Below, piece after piece: positions 47,261 to 58,687 of a stretch of 64,000 nucleotides of DNA. Both the position numbers and the translations under genes were made by a program. The notes under the pieces were generated by a model. It was given only the letters and a program-made list of their open reading frames with translations. It was not told where the DNA came from and searched no databases. Source of the DNA: Molanna angustata (taxonomy: Eukaryota > Arthropoda > Insecta > Trichoptera > Molannidae); the NCBI GenBank assembly GCA_963576475.1, contig OY754980.1, positions 30,301,563-30,365,562 of the forward strand, read 5' to 3'. Within the stretch, counting starts at the first letter, position 1. Every line of letters starts with the position of its first letter.

Positions 47261-49500
47261 ATCAGTTATCATTGACATTCACAAATCTTTAACTATAAAA
47301 CATAATGTTTGAGAAGTAAGCCATCTAGATTATCTAATATCTTTAAGTCGACAGTTAGATATAATATTTTTTTATAACAAACTTGACTATGGCCAATGTT
47401 CCTCCATTTAAAGTTACAATAGCCATTTAAGTAATAATAATATGACAGTTAGAACACATAAGATTGAAAATGAATATTGTTCTTAGATTTAAACTGAGAA
47501 ACCTTCAAGATTTTTACTGTTATTTTAAAATCATGAACTTATTAATTCATGACAACCTTTTTACTTAATCTCATACAATCAAACATGACTCATCAACTCA
47601 ACCTCATTAATTCAATCAAACATTGCTTTTTTTATACATATTTGTTATAAATCATGATCTAATGATTTTGATATTTTATTTAACAAAACAAAAACTTCTT
47701 ATAAAGCTTGAATATATTCGCTAGATATTTAATATACTATCGAATACCTATCCATCAATCTTTAGTGTTAAGAATAATCTTATTGAAATTCTTTTTTGTC
47801 TCTCTTTCAAATTCACAAACTAACTCTTTTTATACTGAATAACCGAATTCACTTAAAACTCACTCCAACTTTTACTCAAAACTATCAAACTTTTTTATGT
47901 TATTTACTATAATTTTATTTTATTTTTCAAAATTGCGTTTCAAAGTGTCTTCTTCTATTTTTATTACAGCTAAACAATCAAATTTATATTAAAATAAGCT
48001 TTCATAATATATTTTATTAGATATCTACACTCAATTTGATGTATCATTAAAAATTATTGGCATTTTGATTTTGTATTTAGTAAATTAACTGTATTATAAT
48101 AACTATTGTCTCTTAACACTGAAGAAATAGAAGCTTATACACATATAATATGTAATCAGCTTTATCTGTGTCTTATAATATACCTAGATGTTGCTTCATT
48201 TGTGCTTATAAAAGTATAATATAGTGTATATGTAAAATATATTTAAATATATACATAAATCCTCCAAATAATAATTTAATCGCAGTATTAGTCACTTATT
48301 ACTGCATGATTGAGCTGACAGTATAAAAAATGGTATTAAATTCAGTTGGCTATTACATATGAGTATTATACTTTCAATACAATACACAGATTACTTCCAA
48401 AAAAATACCTACAACCACCAATACAGTTTATTTTTATGCACAATATTAAAGCTGACCACAAAGCACAAATTCTAAATTATTTTTGATAGAAATGAAATGT
48501 TATGGGCTCACAATTTATGTTCATTTCTTTATTATGCTCTACATTTTATTTATTTTTCAGAATTTATGTAATATTCATGAGCACAATCTAAATATTATAA
48601 TATGTATTCAAATTTAGTTAATATAATATGTAAATCACAAATGTTTTGCTTCGTATTTATTTTACACGACTATTTATCATTTTGCAAAGCAAAATATTTT
48701 TATTTATTGATTACTTGGCAGTGCATGTCTATGTTTCTATGTTTCACAATCATACGTACGCTTTCATTTATTTATGTGTTTTACTGTGTGTGAATAATCA
48801 TCAAAGTACTTAGTTAATTTATTTAAAAATAACAATATGAATGTGTAATTAATTATGCAATGAAAATCATAACAAGATTTGTTACATGTTTATTATATGG
48901 GGTCTGTGTTTTCAAACAAAAAATCTATGGATCTGTATCAAACAACCACAATAATTTATAGTAGGTATAATTTTTTTATTTAATCAAAGGTATTTAATCA
49001 CAACCCCTATAATGAACTAGTAATGAAGATTTTTCTCAGTACAATTATATAATCTTAATAATTCTCACTGATTTATTTTATAAACAAAAAAAACGTTGCA
49101 CTTATTAAATTATTGAAAGGCATAATTTGTTTATAAGAATATCTTTGTATTTAGATAGCTATATATTCGTTTGATGTATGCATATGTTTTAGTGAATGTA
49201 ATTAGTTTGATTCGTTATACATGTGTTGATTGTGCGCACATTTTTAAAAATGCCTGCATTCTAATAAACAATAATTTGGTGAAGTAATTTTTATGTAAAA
49301 ATAATCTGGTATAAAAATTAAACTTATTTAAGTAACTAAATTAGCAATAAATATAAACAAAAAATTTTTCTTGATTTACTTAACAAATTATCATTAATTA
49401 AGATGGATGTTTTCTAGTAAGTAAATCATATAGCATTTTTAGGCAATCGAAAGAGAAAAATAGTATCTGAAAAATGGAACATAAATGAAATAAAATTTAA
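47261..49500. other. AT-rich neurexin intron
   Basis: No exon, frame or repeat family recognised. Confidence 0.4.
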
Positions 49501-49509
49501 TCATAACAA

Positions 49510-50305
49510 TAGACACCCAGTGCCATTCCAGACACCCAGATAAAGCTCAATGATGAGAAATTTGTAGCTCTCCATATTGGCCCAAAGAATCCCAAGCTGC
49601 AATACAGATTGGAGGGAACCATTCTCAGATCAGTGAATAGCCAAAGGGATCTGGGTATTACAGTGTCTAAAGATCTCAAATGGGACCAACATATTCTTGG
49701 TATAGTAAAGCGAGCTAACAGTATGACATATCTGATACGTAAAGCGTTTAATAATATTAGCCCAGAATTACTGGTGAAAATGTATAAGACTTATATCCGG
49801 CCGCTATTAGAATATGGTTTCCAAATTTGGTCACCATATTTTGAGAAAGACATTGCACTGCTGGAGAGAGTGCAGCGAAGGTTCACCAAACTGGGAGTGG
49901 GGCTTAAGGATTGGACATATGAAGAGCGGCTCCAAGCCTTGAGACTGACAACGCTTAAAGAAAGAAGAACGAGGGGTGACCTCATTGAGACATATAAAGT
50001 GTTAAACAATCATTATGACTGTCATGACTGAACTCCCGCATATATACACTCAGAATCAAAACGAGCACTTGCGTGGCCATAGCCTGAAGTTAAATAGAAG
50101 TGCGTTTGGTCAGAATCCGTATAAACACTTCCTGAGCAATAGAGTGGTGGATGCTTGGAACAGGCTGCCTCAGTATCTGGTTGTTGCTGAGAGTGTTAAC
50201 TCTTTTAAGAACGTACTGGATGGATTGCAGTGACACTGGACTCATTCAAGCATATCAGCTTTTTGCTGCCTGCTTGTCATCTCGATAATAATAATAATAT
50301 TATTC
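49510..50305 (+). mobile_element. CR1-like LINE C-terminus with (ATA)n tail
   Basis: The frame to 50031 reads FVALHIGPKNPKLQYRLEGT, then NSQRDLGITVSKDLKWDQHI, KRANSMTYLIRKAF and YIRPLLEYGFQIWSPYFEKD, standard CR1 thumb-region text. A frameshift near 50015-50030 leads to RVVDAWNRLPQYLVVAESVN, then SFKNVLDGL and a stop. The ATA/ATT tail at 50286-50305 marks the 3' end. The YADD core is missing. Confidence 0.88.
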
Positions 50306-50387
50306 ATGATACATTTCATCAAAATTAAATTAAAAATGTAATTTAAATTGTTTACCGACCATTATAATTTGATAACTTTATCATGAT

Positions 50388-50430
50388 ACTTGCGTAGGGT
50401 GCAGGGAAGTTATTATTATTATTATTATGA
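50388..50430 (+). mobile_element. SINE 3' tail fragment
   Basis: CTTGCGTAGGGTGCAGGGAA followed by (ATT)n is the same 3' end as at 51180-51220. Confidence 0.55.
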
Positions 50431-50866
50431 TTTTTCTGGAAATGCAAATGAAATTGAAATAAAAACACTTACTAAACAAAAGTTATTGAAAATCTATAAC
50501 AATAACAGTTCAGTATTGAAAATCTATAACAAAAAAAGTTATTGAAAATCTATAAATAGAAAAATAAGTCAACCTGAAACACAAAAGAATATAATAAATA
50601 AATGATTTTTTTTAAATAAATGCAAGAGAGAAAATCAAATTGGGTTGAATATTGAATAACTAAAATTAAAAAAATATTTAAATATGAATGACGGAAAAAT
50701 AAATTTATCTTGATATGCAAAACAAATAATATTTTGCTGAATAATGAAAAACAGAAATTAATGTTTAAATTTTTTTTTTTGACAATGTACTAAAATATTA
50801 AGAAAAACATATTTTTAGAACTAAATAATTAACAAATTATGTCATTTATTGACTACTTTGCCTACA

Positions 50867-50934
50867 ACCGATTTAAGGCTAAGCACATTTTCAGGTGCCT
50901 ACTAACTCTTGAAAATGTGCTAAGCATGAAACCG
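50867..50934. repeat. 68-bp hairpin
   Basis: ACCGATTTAAGGCTAAGCAC pairs with the downstream GTGCTAAGCATGAAACCGGT with small mismatches; the stem is extended by CATTTTCA/TGAAAATG. Confidence 0.65.
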
Positions 50935-51119
50935 GTGATAGATTTTACTCTTAAAATAAATAATGGAGAAATAAAAAAAATAATAATATTTTTAAAAAAA
51001 TTTGAAATGGAATTCCATAGAGAACCATCGGTCGAAAAATTAAATTGAATTATATAAAACTGATAGTTTTGGAGTGAAAAATAAAGTAATATTTATTTTA
51101 ATTAATTTTTCAAGCTAAT

Positions 51120-51225
51120 ATTGATTCTCTAGGATGGAAACACGGGTTAGTTGGAAGAAATTGCCATATTGCAATAAACTCGCCACTTGCGCAGGGTGCA
51201 AGGAAATTATTATTATTATTCTAAT
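51120..51225 (+). mobile_element. SINE body fragment
   Basis: GGGTTAGTTGGAAGAAATTG, CCATATTGCAATAAACTCG and CTTGCGCAGGGTGCAAGG match (inverted) the SINE at 58030-58255. An (ATT)n tail follows. It ends about 135 bases before the neurexin LNS3 exon. Confidence 0.65.
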
Positions 51226-51361
51226 ATCTACAAATAAATATCATATAAAAATAAATCTTTCAGTAACGTTCCACTTTACCATCAAATTTAAATTACTTAG
51301 GATCAGCCAGTAAAATTTATTTAGAGCACCATGTAAATGCAGTCGGTTAATTTTTTCCCAG

Positions 51362-51554
51362 TCGGACCTTTTCGCAGTAGAACTTCTCAACGGTCACATC
51401 TATCTTCATGTGGATCTGGGATCTGGTGGAGTGAGGGTCCGTGCTTCCAGAAGACGGGTGGATGACGCTCAGTGGCACGATTTGACACTGAGAAGAAACG
51501 GAAGAGATGGACGGATCACAGTGGACGGAGCTTTGGCAGAATTCAGAACTCCCG
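51362..51554 (+). CDS. Nrx-1: Neurexin-1 exon: middle of LNS3
   Basis: Exon of 193 bases, phase 0 in and phase 1 out, with acceptor TTTTTTCCCAG and donor GTCTGT. It encodes SDLFAVELLNGHIYLHVDLG, then RRRVDDAQWHDLTLRRNGRD and ends TVDGALAEFRTPG, with the final Gly codon split across the intron. The pattern F-A-(V/I)-E-(L/M)-(L/D)-G-H, D-L/M-G-S-G and W-H-D/V is diagnostic for neurexin LNS3 (human FFAIEMLDGHLYLLLDMGSG). The 3' intron of 2.4 kb is almost filled by a Harbinger-like MITE and a 2-kb Helitron-like minisatellite element, which is unusual crowding beside coding sequence. Confidence 0.95.
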
Positions 51555-51702
51555 GTCTGTAGCAATTTATTACACAAATAAGATAGTTATCTTTAAATTG
51601 TATTAAATTATAAAGATAAGTGCGAAGAGATATGCAATTAATCTTATTAATTTTGCGTCACATTTCAAACAACTTTATTTATGTATAACTCACTCTGTTT
51701 AA

Positions 51703-51892
51703 GGCTGGGATTTTTCAACAAAAGTATCAGTAATAATATAGTTAAAATAGTTTGATTTCATAAAATTTTTCAAAATTGTGTCGTTTGACGGCATTAGATT
51801 TCAATGAAACAACCAAGAGTATTGAACAGTTTTATGAAATCAAAGTATTTTAAATATACTATTACTGATACTTTTGTTCGAGAAACACAGCC
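51703..51892. mobile_element. 190-bp Harbinger-like MITE
   Basis: Inverted ends of ~65 bp (GGCTGGGATTTTTCAACAAA against GGCTGTGTTTCTCGAACAAA), flanked by TAA at 51700-51702 and 51893-51895. A 3-bp TAA duplication is the PIF/Harbinger hallmark. No coding capacity. Confidence 0.7.
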
Positions 51893-52436
51893 TAAATCTA
51901 TATTATAAATTTGAATGTTTGTATGTATCTATGTATGTGTTGAATGCGCTCCTAAACCGCTCATCCGATTGCGATGAAACTTTGGTGAACTGTCGAGAGT
52001 ATACCAGGGATGGTTTCTGGATCAAAAAATTTTAACTTCTTCTTCTTCTTCGTCGAGTTTTAGGTCATTTTACCTATGAAGGTGGACTATCCTGGGAACC
52101 GTTCATCCGATTGCAATTAAACTTTGGTGAATTGTCGATCGTATGCCCGGGATGATTTCTGAATTTAAAATATTTTCTTCTTCTTCTTCTTCATCGGGTA
52201 TCAGGTCATTTTACCTATGAAGGTGGACTATCCTGAGAACCGTTCATCCGATTGCAATGAAACTTTGGTGAATTGTCAGTCGTATGCCCGGGATGATTTC
52301 TGAATTTAAAATATTTTCTTCTTCTTCTTCTTCATCGGGTATCAGGTCATTTTACCTATGAAGGTGGACTATCCTGGGAACCGTTCATTCAATTTCAATG
52401 AAACTTTGATGAATTGTCGAGCGTATGACCGGGACC

Positions 52437-53108
52437 TACTGAAGGGACGGGAGTAACTGAAGGGGCGGGAGTAACTGAAGGGACGGGAGTAACTGAAGGG
52501 ACGGGAGTAACTGAAGGGACGGGAGTAACTGAAGGGACGGGAGTAACTGAAGGGACGGGAGTAACTGAAGGGACGGGAGTAACTGAAGGGACGGGAGTAA
52601 CTGAAGGGACGGGAGTAACTGAAGGGACGGGAGTAACTGAAGGGACGGGAGTAACTGAAGGGACGGGAGTAACTGAAGGGACGGGAGTAACTGAAGGGAC
52701 GGGAGTAACTGAAGGGACGGGAGTAACTGAAGGGACGGGAGTAACTGAAGGGACGGGAGTAACTGAAGGGACGGGAGTAACTGAAGGGACGGGAGTAACT
52801 GAAGGGACGGGAGTAACTGAAGGGACGGGAGTAACTGAAGGGACGGGAGTAACTGAAGGGACGGGAGTAACTGAAGGGACGGGAGTAACTGAAGGGACGG
52901 GAGTAACTGAAGGGACGGGAGTAACTGAAGGGACGGGAGTAACTGAAGGGACGGGAGTAACTGACGGGACGGGAGTAACTGAAGGGACGGGAGTTACTGA
53001 AGGGACGGGAGTAACTGAAGGGACGGGAGTAACTGAAGGGACGGGAGTAACTGACGGGACGGGAGTAACTGAAGGGACGGGAGTTACTGAAGGGACGGGA
53101 GTAACCGG
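52437..53108 (+). repeat. 18-bp minisatellite, variant 1
   Basis: About 37 units of CTGAAGGGACGGGAGTAA, nearly uniform, with rare C or T changes near 52965-53090. Confidence 0.92.
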
Positions 53109-53850
53109 ATGGACGGGAGGTACTGAAGGGACGGAAGGTACTGAAGGGACGGAAGGTACTGAAGGGACGGAAGGTACTGAAGGGACGGAAGGTACTGAAG
53201 GGACGGAAGGTACTGAAGGGACGGAAGGTACTGAAGGGACGGAAGGTACTGAAGGGACGGAAGGTACTGAAGGGACGGAAGGTACTGAAGGGACGGAAGG
53301 TACTGAAGGGACGGAAGGTACTGAAGGGACGGAAGGTACTGAAGGGACGGAAGGTACTGAAGGGACGGAAGGTACTGAAGGGACGGAAGGTACTGAAGGG
53401 ACGGAAGGTACTGAAGGGACGGAAGGTACTGAAGGGACGGAAGGTACTGAAGGGACGGAAGGTACTGAAGGGACGGAAGTTACTGAAGGGACGGGAAGTA
53501 CTGAAGGGATGGGAGGTATTGAAGAGTCTGAAGCGACGGGTGGTTATGAAGGGACGGAAGGTACTGAAGGGACGGAAGGTACTGAAGGGACGGAAGGTAC
53601 TGAAGGGACGGAAGGTACTGAAGGGACGGAAGGTACTGAAGGGACGGAAGGTACTGAAGGGACGGAAGGTACTGAAGGGACGGAAGGTACTGAAGGGACG
53701 GAAGGTACTGAAGGGACGGAAGGTACTGAAGGGACGGAAGGTACTGAAGGGACGGAAGGTACTGAAGGGACGGAAGGTACTGAAGGGACGGGAAGTACTG
53801 AAGGGATGGGAGGTATTGAAGAGTCTGAAGCGACGGGTGGTTATGAAGGA
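53109..53850 (+). repeat. 18-bp minisatellite, variant 2
   Basis: About 40 units of GGTACTGAAGGGACGGAA. A ~60-bp interruption (GGGATGGGAGGTATTGAAGA, GTCTGAAGCGACGGGTGG) occurs twice, at 53490-53552 and 53786-53850, so a block was duplicated. In frame it would read Thr-Glu-Gly repeats, but there is no gene context. Confidence 0.92.
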
Positions 53851-53946
53851 CGATTTTTAATTATACAGGCAATACGAAGTTTGCCGGGGGTTCACTAGTA
53901 TTTTATAAATATGGTTTCGATAATATGTATATTTTTTTAAATTCAG

Positions 53947-54138
53947 GTGAATCCAATCAACTGGAACTGGATGGACCCCTTTATCTCGGTGGTTTGGGAC
54001 CATCGCATTCTTCCATCAACACTCCACCCGCTCTATGGACTGCAGCACTTCGACAAGGATTTGTGGGATGCATCAGAGATCTGGTTACAAACGGAAAGGC
54101 TATTGACCTCACAAGCTACGCCAGACAACAAGATTCAG
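53947..54138 (+). CDS. Nrx-1: Neurexin-1 exon: C-terminal part of LNS3
   Basis: Symmetric phase 1-1 exon of 192 bases, acceptor ATTCAG and donor GTAACA. It reads GESNQLELDGPLYLGGLGPS, later ALWTAALRQGFVGCIRDLV, and ends SYARQQDSG. The human equivalents are GESEILDLDDELYLGGLP and VGCIRDLFIDG, so this is the LYLGG strand and the conserved GCIRDL end of LNS3. It completes the LNS3 fold begun at 45331. Alternative upstream reading in the minisatellite (the long repetitive open frame at 53509-53898) is not joined to this exon. Only 48 bases separate it from the upstream transposable element, so its branch point and pyrimidine tract lie in a very short unique segment. Confidence 0.95.
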
Positions 54139-54284
54139 GTAACAAATTCGAATGTGGTTCAGTATCCTCCTCTAAATAGAGCCTTTGCATGTTATAATAG
54201 TTTCGATATCAGCACCATAATATGTTAACTTGATCACAGATCTCCTAATTTATAGAAAGAATGTAATAAAATATTATAGCGTTA

Positions 54285-54565
54285 TTAACAAATGAAATGT
54301 CATGCTCTGAGGTTTGAGTTTTTTCTCATATTCATGACAATATCGCATCACAAATACGAATGAAAACGTCAAGTAATATTTTAAAAGTATATCTACTCTG
54401 TCGATAACTGCAAAAACTGTGTTGTCTTTATAAAATATTTTAGAATATTGTCCATAAAAAATATGAATACTTTGCATACTTTGAAGTTATTTCCCATCGT
54501 CGACAAGCCACTAATGAAAAGTCATTATGGACCTTCAGGAACGTCCATAATCCCCCACTTGTTAA
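54285..54565 (-). repeat. Dispersed repeat, antisense copy
   Basis: Inverted relative to 59885-60195; shared blocks include AACTGCAAAAACTGTG, AGAATATTGT, CCTTCAGGAACGTCCATAAT and the TCATGCTCTGAGGTTTGAGT side. Confidence 0.65.
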
Positions 54566-55420
54566 TATTTATTTTATAAAAAAAAATATTTCAATGTTAA
54601 CTGAATGATTTCAATTATTATTACATGAAAGAATGAATGAATGAATAATATATTTCCAACAGTATAAATATTACAAAGGAACAAAATACAATTAAATTTA
54701 TACCTTATTTCAATTTTACAATATATTTTTTTTCCCACACATTTGGAAATTTTACTGCCTCGCTAGACATAGTCTGTTCTGACTGTTCTGAGGCAGTATT
54801 AGTTTATAATTGCTATGGCTACTCTGCGATCATATGATTTGTTTTCTTTTTTCTTCACATATACCATTCACTTAGAACATCGACAACCGGGATGAAAAAC
54901 TCTAAAACCTCTATCTCAAAAAATCTAAGAATACCGAGGCAGATCCTTCTTCACCAATCTGCTTCAGCTAACGAGTAACGAGGTCTTTGAAATTTTTCCC
55001 ATCATGCGATATGTTTTGTTCAATATCTTGGTGCCAAAAAACTATATTGACGCTGCGCATGTGTCGTTCTTGGTTGTGGCGGTCTTAGCTGATATCTGTT
55101 TCTAGTGCCATGTATCAATATATAGTCCGGTTGGAATTCAGCAGTGTTCTTATGCAAATCAGACATAAAACTATTGTATATTTGTGTGAATACTATATGG
55201 GCTATTCCTGTTATTTTCGCCTTTATTTAACAAAGTGGAAGTCCATTTCAAAATTATCAAATTAAATAGTAGACGACCATGAGGTACAACGACGGAAGAA
55301 TGATAGCTGGAGCTCGGCATTACAGGACCTGCAAAAGAGGCATACTTCCTGAGAAAAACAGTTTTTTTCAACCTTAAACAAGAAATTATATGCACACTTA
55401 TAAATAACTTCTATTTTCAG
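54566..55420. other. Neurexin intron between LNS3 and EGF2
   Basis: A minus-strand frame at 55262-55474 overlaps the EGF exon and is a shadow. Nothing else recognised. Confidence 0.4.
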
Positions 55421-55564
55421 GATCTGTACGTCCTTCGTGTCATGTGCTCCCTCCTCAATGCACACCGACCACATGTCAACACGGAGGAGCTTGCAGTGAA
55501 GGATGGAATAGACCTCTGTGTGATTGTTCAGCCACTAGCTACACAGGACCTACGTGTGGACGAG
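55421..55564 (+). CDS. Nrx-1: Neurexin-1 exon: EGF2 domain
   Basis: Symmetric phase 1-1 exon of 144 bases, the classic layout of a one-exon EGF module, with acceptor CTATTTTCAG and donor GTATAT. It encodes SVRPSCHVLPPQCTPTTCQH, then GGACSEGWNRPLCDCSATSY and TGPTCGR. Six EGF cysteines are present (C-x(4)-C-x(4)-C-x(6)-C-x-C-x(8)-C, counted from QC), preceded by the conserved linker PSC. The signature GWNR-x-x-C-D-C-S is shared with vertebrate EGF2 (CRDGWNRYVCDCSGTGYLG). Because it is symmetric, loss of this exon by skipping would leave the frame open. Confidence 0.96.
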
Positions 55565-55876
55565 GTATATTATTAATATAAGACATCATCATCATCATCA
55601 TAAGCTCGACAGCCTTGGGTGGGCCTTGGCTGAATCCAGGAGTCTCCTCCATTCCCGTCTATCCGTTGCCTTCGTTCTCCAGTTTCTAATATTTATTGTG
55701 GAAGCATCAGCATCGACACTGTCCATCCATCGAGTCCTTGGTCTTCCTGGTCTCCTTTGACCTTGTGGCACAGAAAGTGTGAGGCGTTTTGTGGGGTTGT
55801 TATCGTCCATTCGGATTATGTGACCAGCCCATCTCAAGCGGCCTATCTTGATGGAACTGATCACATCGAAAAACAA
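55565..55876 (-). mobile_element. LINE C-terminal fragment, antisense
   Basis: The frame reads DVISSIKIGRLRWAGHIIRM, RRPGRPRTRWMDSV and WRTKATDRREWRRLL, nearly the same as the plus-strand copy at 13652-13918, with an ATC/GAT microsatellite tail at 55587-55600. It begins immediately beyond the EGF2 donor region. Confidence 0.82.
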
Positions 55877-56309
55877 ATCAATGTTAATTACAAAGTTATA
55901 GATGAAATAGCAGATAGTGCCCTGGAATATTAATCATGTTCATGGACCTACATAGTTATTTAAAATTATTTCATTCATCTTTTATCGACAAACTTAAAGA
56001 ATGAATTGATTTTTAAATACCTACCTACTAATTCTTTAAAAAAAAAATAAACAGCTGAGTTTGTCTTTGGACTGTACTATTTTTTCAACTTACGACAAAA
56101 CACCAATAAACTACACAACCTGTGTTTGGGGTATAACAGTATTTTTGTAGATAATTATAATTTATTTTATTTTTATTTATTTACCTTTTATCACACCATA
56201 TTTATAATGACAACAATTAGTAGATTACCGCTGCCCAACTAGGAAATCCTGTTCTAGGGCTAGCAGTTATAATAATATAAGATGCCAATAAATGAACGAT
56301 ACTCATTAG

Positions 56310-57030
56310 TAGAGACCGGATTATATGCATTTGCATATTTGCATATGCATTTGCATATTTGGGCTATTTTTGTAAGATATTGCATATTTCGACTAAAATC
56401 TACTAATCGTGCATAATTGAGAACATTTTGTAAAATTTTAACTGTATCTGTGAAACCGAGTACCTACCAATCTATTGAGATAATGGAAAAAGTTCGTCAA
56501 ATTAACTCCAACTTGCCAAAAACATTCCCAACAAAATTGCGAGAAAAGCTTGAAAACATATTAAACAACAACCCTGACTATGAATCTTTATGCCAAATCA
56601 ATAGCTTCATCAATGGATCGAAATCAATTTACCATAGGCGATTCCTGCAAACATATCGTCAAAATTAAAATACTGCCCAGTGATCTCAGTGGATGTAGAG
56701 AGATCGTTTTTTATTTATAAAAATATTTTAAGTGATAGAAGGCATAACCTCACAACTGAACATTTGGAACAGTACTTTATTGTTAACGTTTTTAAGAACA
56801 AAAATTTAAAATATGTATCTAGTTATTAAGTAACTAATTAGGTAAATTTTTTTTATTGTACATTATGCAGTTTTTTTATTATGAAATAATGTTATTTTGT
56901 AGTATTTATTTAAATTTGATGTTGCATATTTTGGCACATTTTGGCGATTTTCTTGCATATTTTGAGTATTTATAATGCATATTTGCATGCATATTTCGAG
57001 TATTTCATGTTGCATATAATCCGGTCTCTA
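56310..57030 (+). mobile_element. hAT-type element, second copy, with 8-bp target duplication
   Basis: Same ends as 43800-44623, and the flanks CTCATTAG at 56302-56309 and 57031-57038 are identical. The transposase remnant is open at 56417-56668 (QINSNLPKTFPTKLREKLEN) and frameshifted before the dimerisation motif. It lies in the intron between EGF2 and LNS4 exons. Confidence 0.9.
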
Positions 57031-57176
57031 CTCATTAGAAACTACAAAAAAACAAGTTAAAAATAATTGTGTGTACTGTGAGCGCTTATGCTTCTATTAT
57101 TCCTACTTACTGTGCTAGATTAAAACTTTGGTATAAATATATTCATAATAGAAATTGAAAATAAAAATCATTTCAG

Positions 57177-57394
57177 AATCGGCCACTGTAAGTTTGAATG
57201 GCAGCCAACACGTTTCAATAACTCTGGGTCCTGAACACTTGACGCAGACAGAAGAACTGGCCTTGAGATTCAGAACAGCGAGACCGCTGGGTCTTCTACT
57301 TCTTACAACGGCTACTGGAGCAGCAGACCGTCTGGAGCTGGCGGTTGTAGCTGGAAGAGTCAGAGCCAGTGTCAGACTTGGTGACAGAGAAAAA
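57177..57394 (+). CDS. Nrx-1: Neurexin-1 exon: first half of LNS4
   Basis: Exon of 218 bases, phase 1 in and phase 0 out, acceptor ATTTCAG and donor GTATGA. It reads ESATVSLNGSQHVSITLGPE, then EELALRFRTARPLGLLLLTT and LELAVVAGRVRASVRLGDREK. The human LNS4 counterpart is REATVLSYDGSMFMKIQL, then DVSLRFRSQRAYGILMATTS and LELDAGRVKLTVNL. The 3' border after REK falls where vertebrate neurexins carry the variable SS3 segment (an inference from alignment by eye). It directly follows the EGF2 exon, which is the expected domain order. A 721-bp hAT element lies in the intron just upstream and ends 146 bases before the exon. Confidence 0.95.
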
Positions 57395-57725
57395 GTATGA
57401 ATGATTATAATACTACTTTTTTAATTTATACAAATGTAAGAATAACCAAAATAAAATTACATAAAGAAATAAAAAAACAAATTTCTTTATTTCTCATAAA
57501 TATAATATCAAAAAGAAGTACATACAAATTAAACATATTACAAATATAACAATAAAAAATCCCAGACAGTAAACTAATGGTATGATACATACCTATATTA
57601 TTCAATTTATCAAACAACAGAAAATGATGTAACTACCTATGTTTTTTAAATCTTTTGGCAGTTCATTAAATATTTTCAAAGCCATGTATAAAAAAAAGAT
57701 ATCTTTATCTATTTGTTTTCGATAC

Positions 57726-57884
57726 CAGCCCTCCTAGACAACATGTCATTTAGCTCAAGAAAAGAAACAAGACATGATAACTAAATGTATAGAAGTGACA
57801 ATTGTCTGTCACATGACACCTGTCATTTCCATACATTGAGTTATCTTTTCTTGAGCAAAATGACTCGTTGTCTAGGGGGGCAGA
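57726..57884. repeat. 159-bp foldback
   Basis: CTCCTAGACAACATGTCATT and TAGCTCAAGAAAAG pair with CTTTTCTTGAGCAAAATGAC and TCGTTGTCTAGGGG. MITE-like. Confidence 0.75.
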
Positions 57885-58029
57885 TCTCTGAAATTATCAT
57901 TTGATATGATATTATTATAACTATGTACGTTGCTATTTAATGTAATAAACAGGTTTATTTTGATATAATTATTTTTGACAAATAAACAACAAAAACAAAA
58001 TTTAAAAGGAAGTATTTAGTTAACAGACA

Positions 58030-58255
58030 TACAATAATAATTATAAACACTTCCTTACACCCTGCGCAAGTGTCGAGTTTATTGCCATATGGCAATTTCT
58101 TCCAACTAACCAGTGTTTCCAGCCCAGAGAATCAATATCGGCGTGAGAAATTAATTTATACACATTTCTTCTCTGCTGGGTATCGAACCCAGAACGCCCG
58201 CACAGAAACCAAAAGACTTACCAACTGTGCCACGGAGATCGGCTTAGCACAAACT
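58030..58255 (-). mobile_element. tRNA-derived SINE
   Basis: The minus-strand head has A box GTGGCACAGTTGGTAAG and B box GGGTTCGATACCCAGC, followed by the body GGTTAGTTGGAAGAAATTGC and an AT-rich tail. Confidence 0.8.
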
Positions 58256-58429
58256 ATAAATTGTATTTATAATTTTACCTGTAATATTTTTAAAAAAACA
58301 TTTGTTTTTTTTTTATTTTACTGTTTCATTATAGGGATTCAAAGCAAAATGATATCCTGAATTGAAAAATAAAAGATTGTTATTATTGCCAGAACAAAAA
58401 CCAGTGTAATTTTGATAATCAGTTGAGAT

Positions 58430-58500
58430 AGGGTTCGAACTCTCCATCACTGCATTACTAAATCATAGTACAATACCCGCTCTGCCACCGACCCATATAT
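58430..58500 (-). mobile_element. SINE head fragment
   Basis: ATGGGTCGGTGGCAGAGCGG and GAGAGTTCGAACCC on the minus strand match the tRNA-like head of the SINE at 27554-27830. Confidence 0.6.
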
Positions 58501-58687
58501 AGATTAAAAATATAGTCTATTTGAGTATGGTGCAAAAATTGTAGGTATTAATTCGATGAAAGTTGGGCTATCTACTCAAACTTGATAGTTATAAATTCAT
58601 AGATAATTGTGTTGATATTTAAAAATGAAAATCATCATTCTGTTATAAATATAACATTCATCAAATAATTTTGTGTTTTTTTTTCAG

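Larger units (their letters stand above)
51897..53898 (+). mobile_element. Helitron-like element with 18-bp minisatellites
   Basis: Starts TCTATATTATAAATTTGAAT after an A and ends GCCGGGGGTTCACTAG before a T. The order is: 5' block with GCTCCTAAACCGCTCATCCG, ~115-bp repeats with TATGAAGGTGGACTATCCTG (52060-52430), then two 18-bp arrays. The element is antisense-related to the units at 19433-26669. It ends 48 bases before a neurexin exon. Confidence 0.65.

Noticed and set aside
51347..51577. 76-residue minus-strand frame
   Set aside because: Antisense shadow of the neurexin LNS3 exon at 51362-51554.
53509..53898. Open frame of Thr-Glu-Gly repeats
   Set aside because: It is the 18-bp minisatellite read in one frame. 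There is no start context, splice site or unique coding part, and the other frames are open as well.
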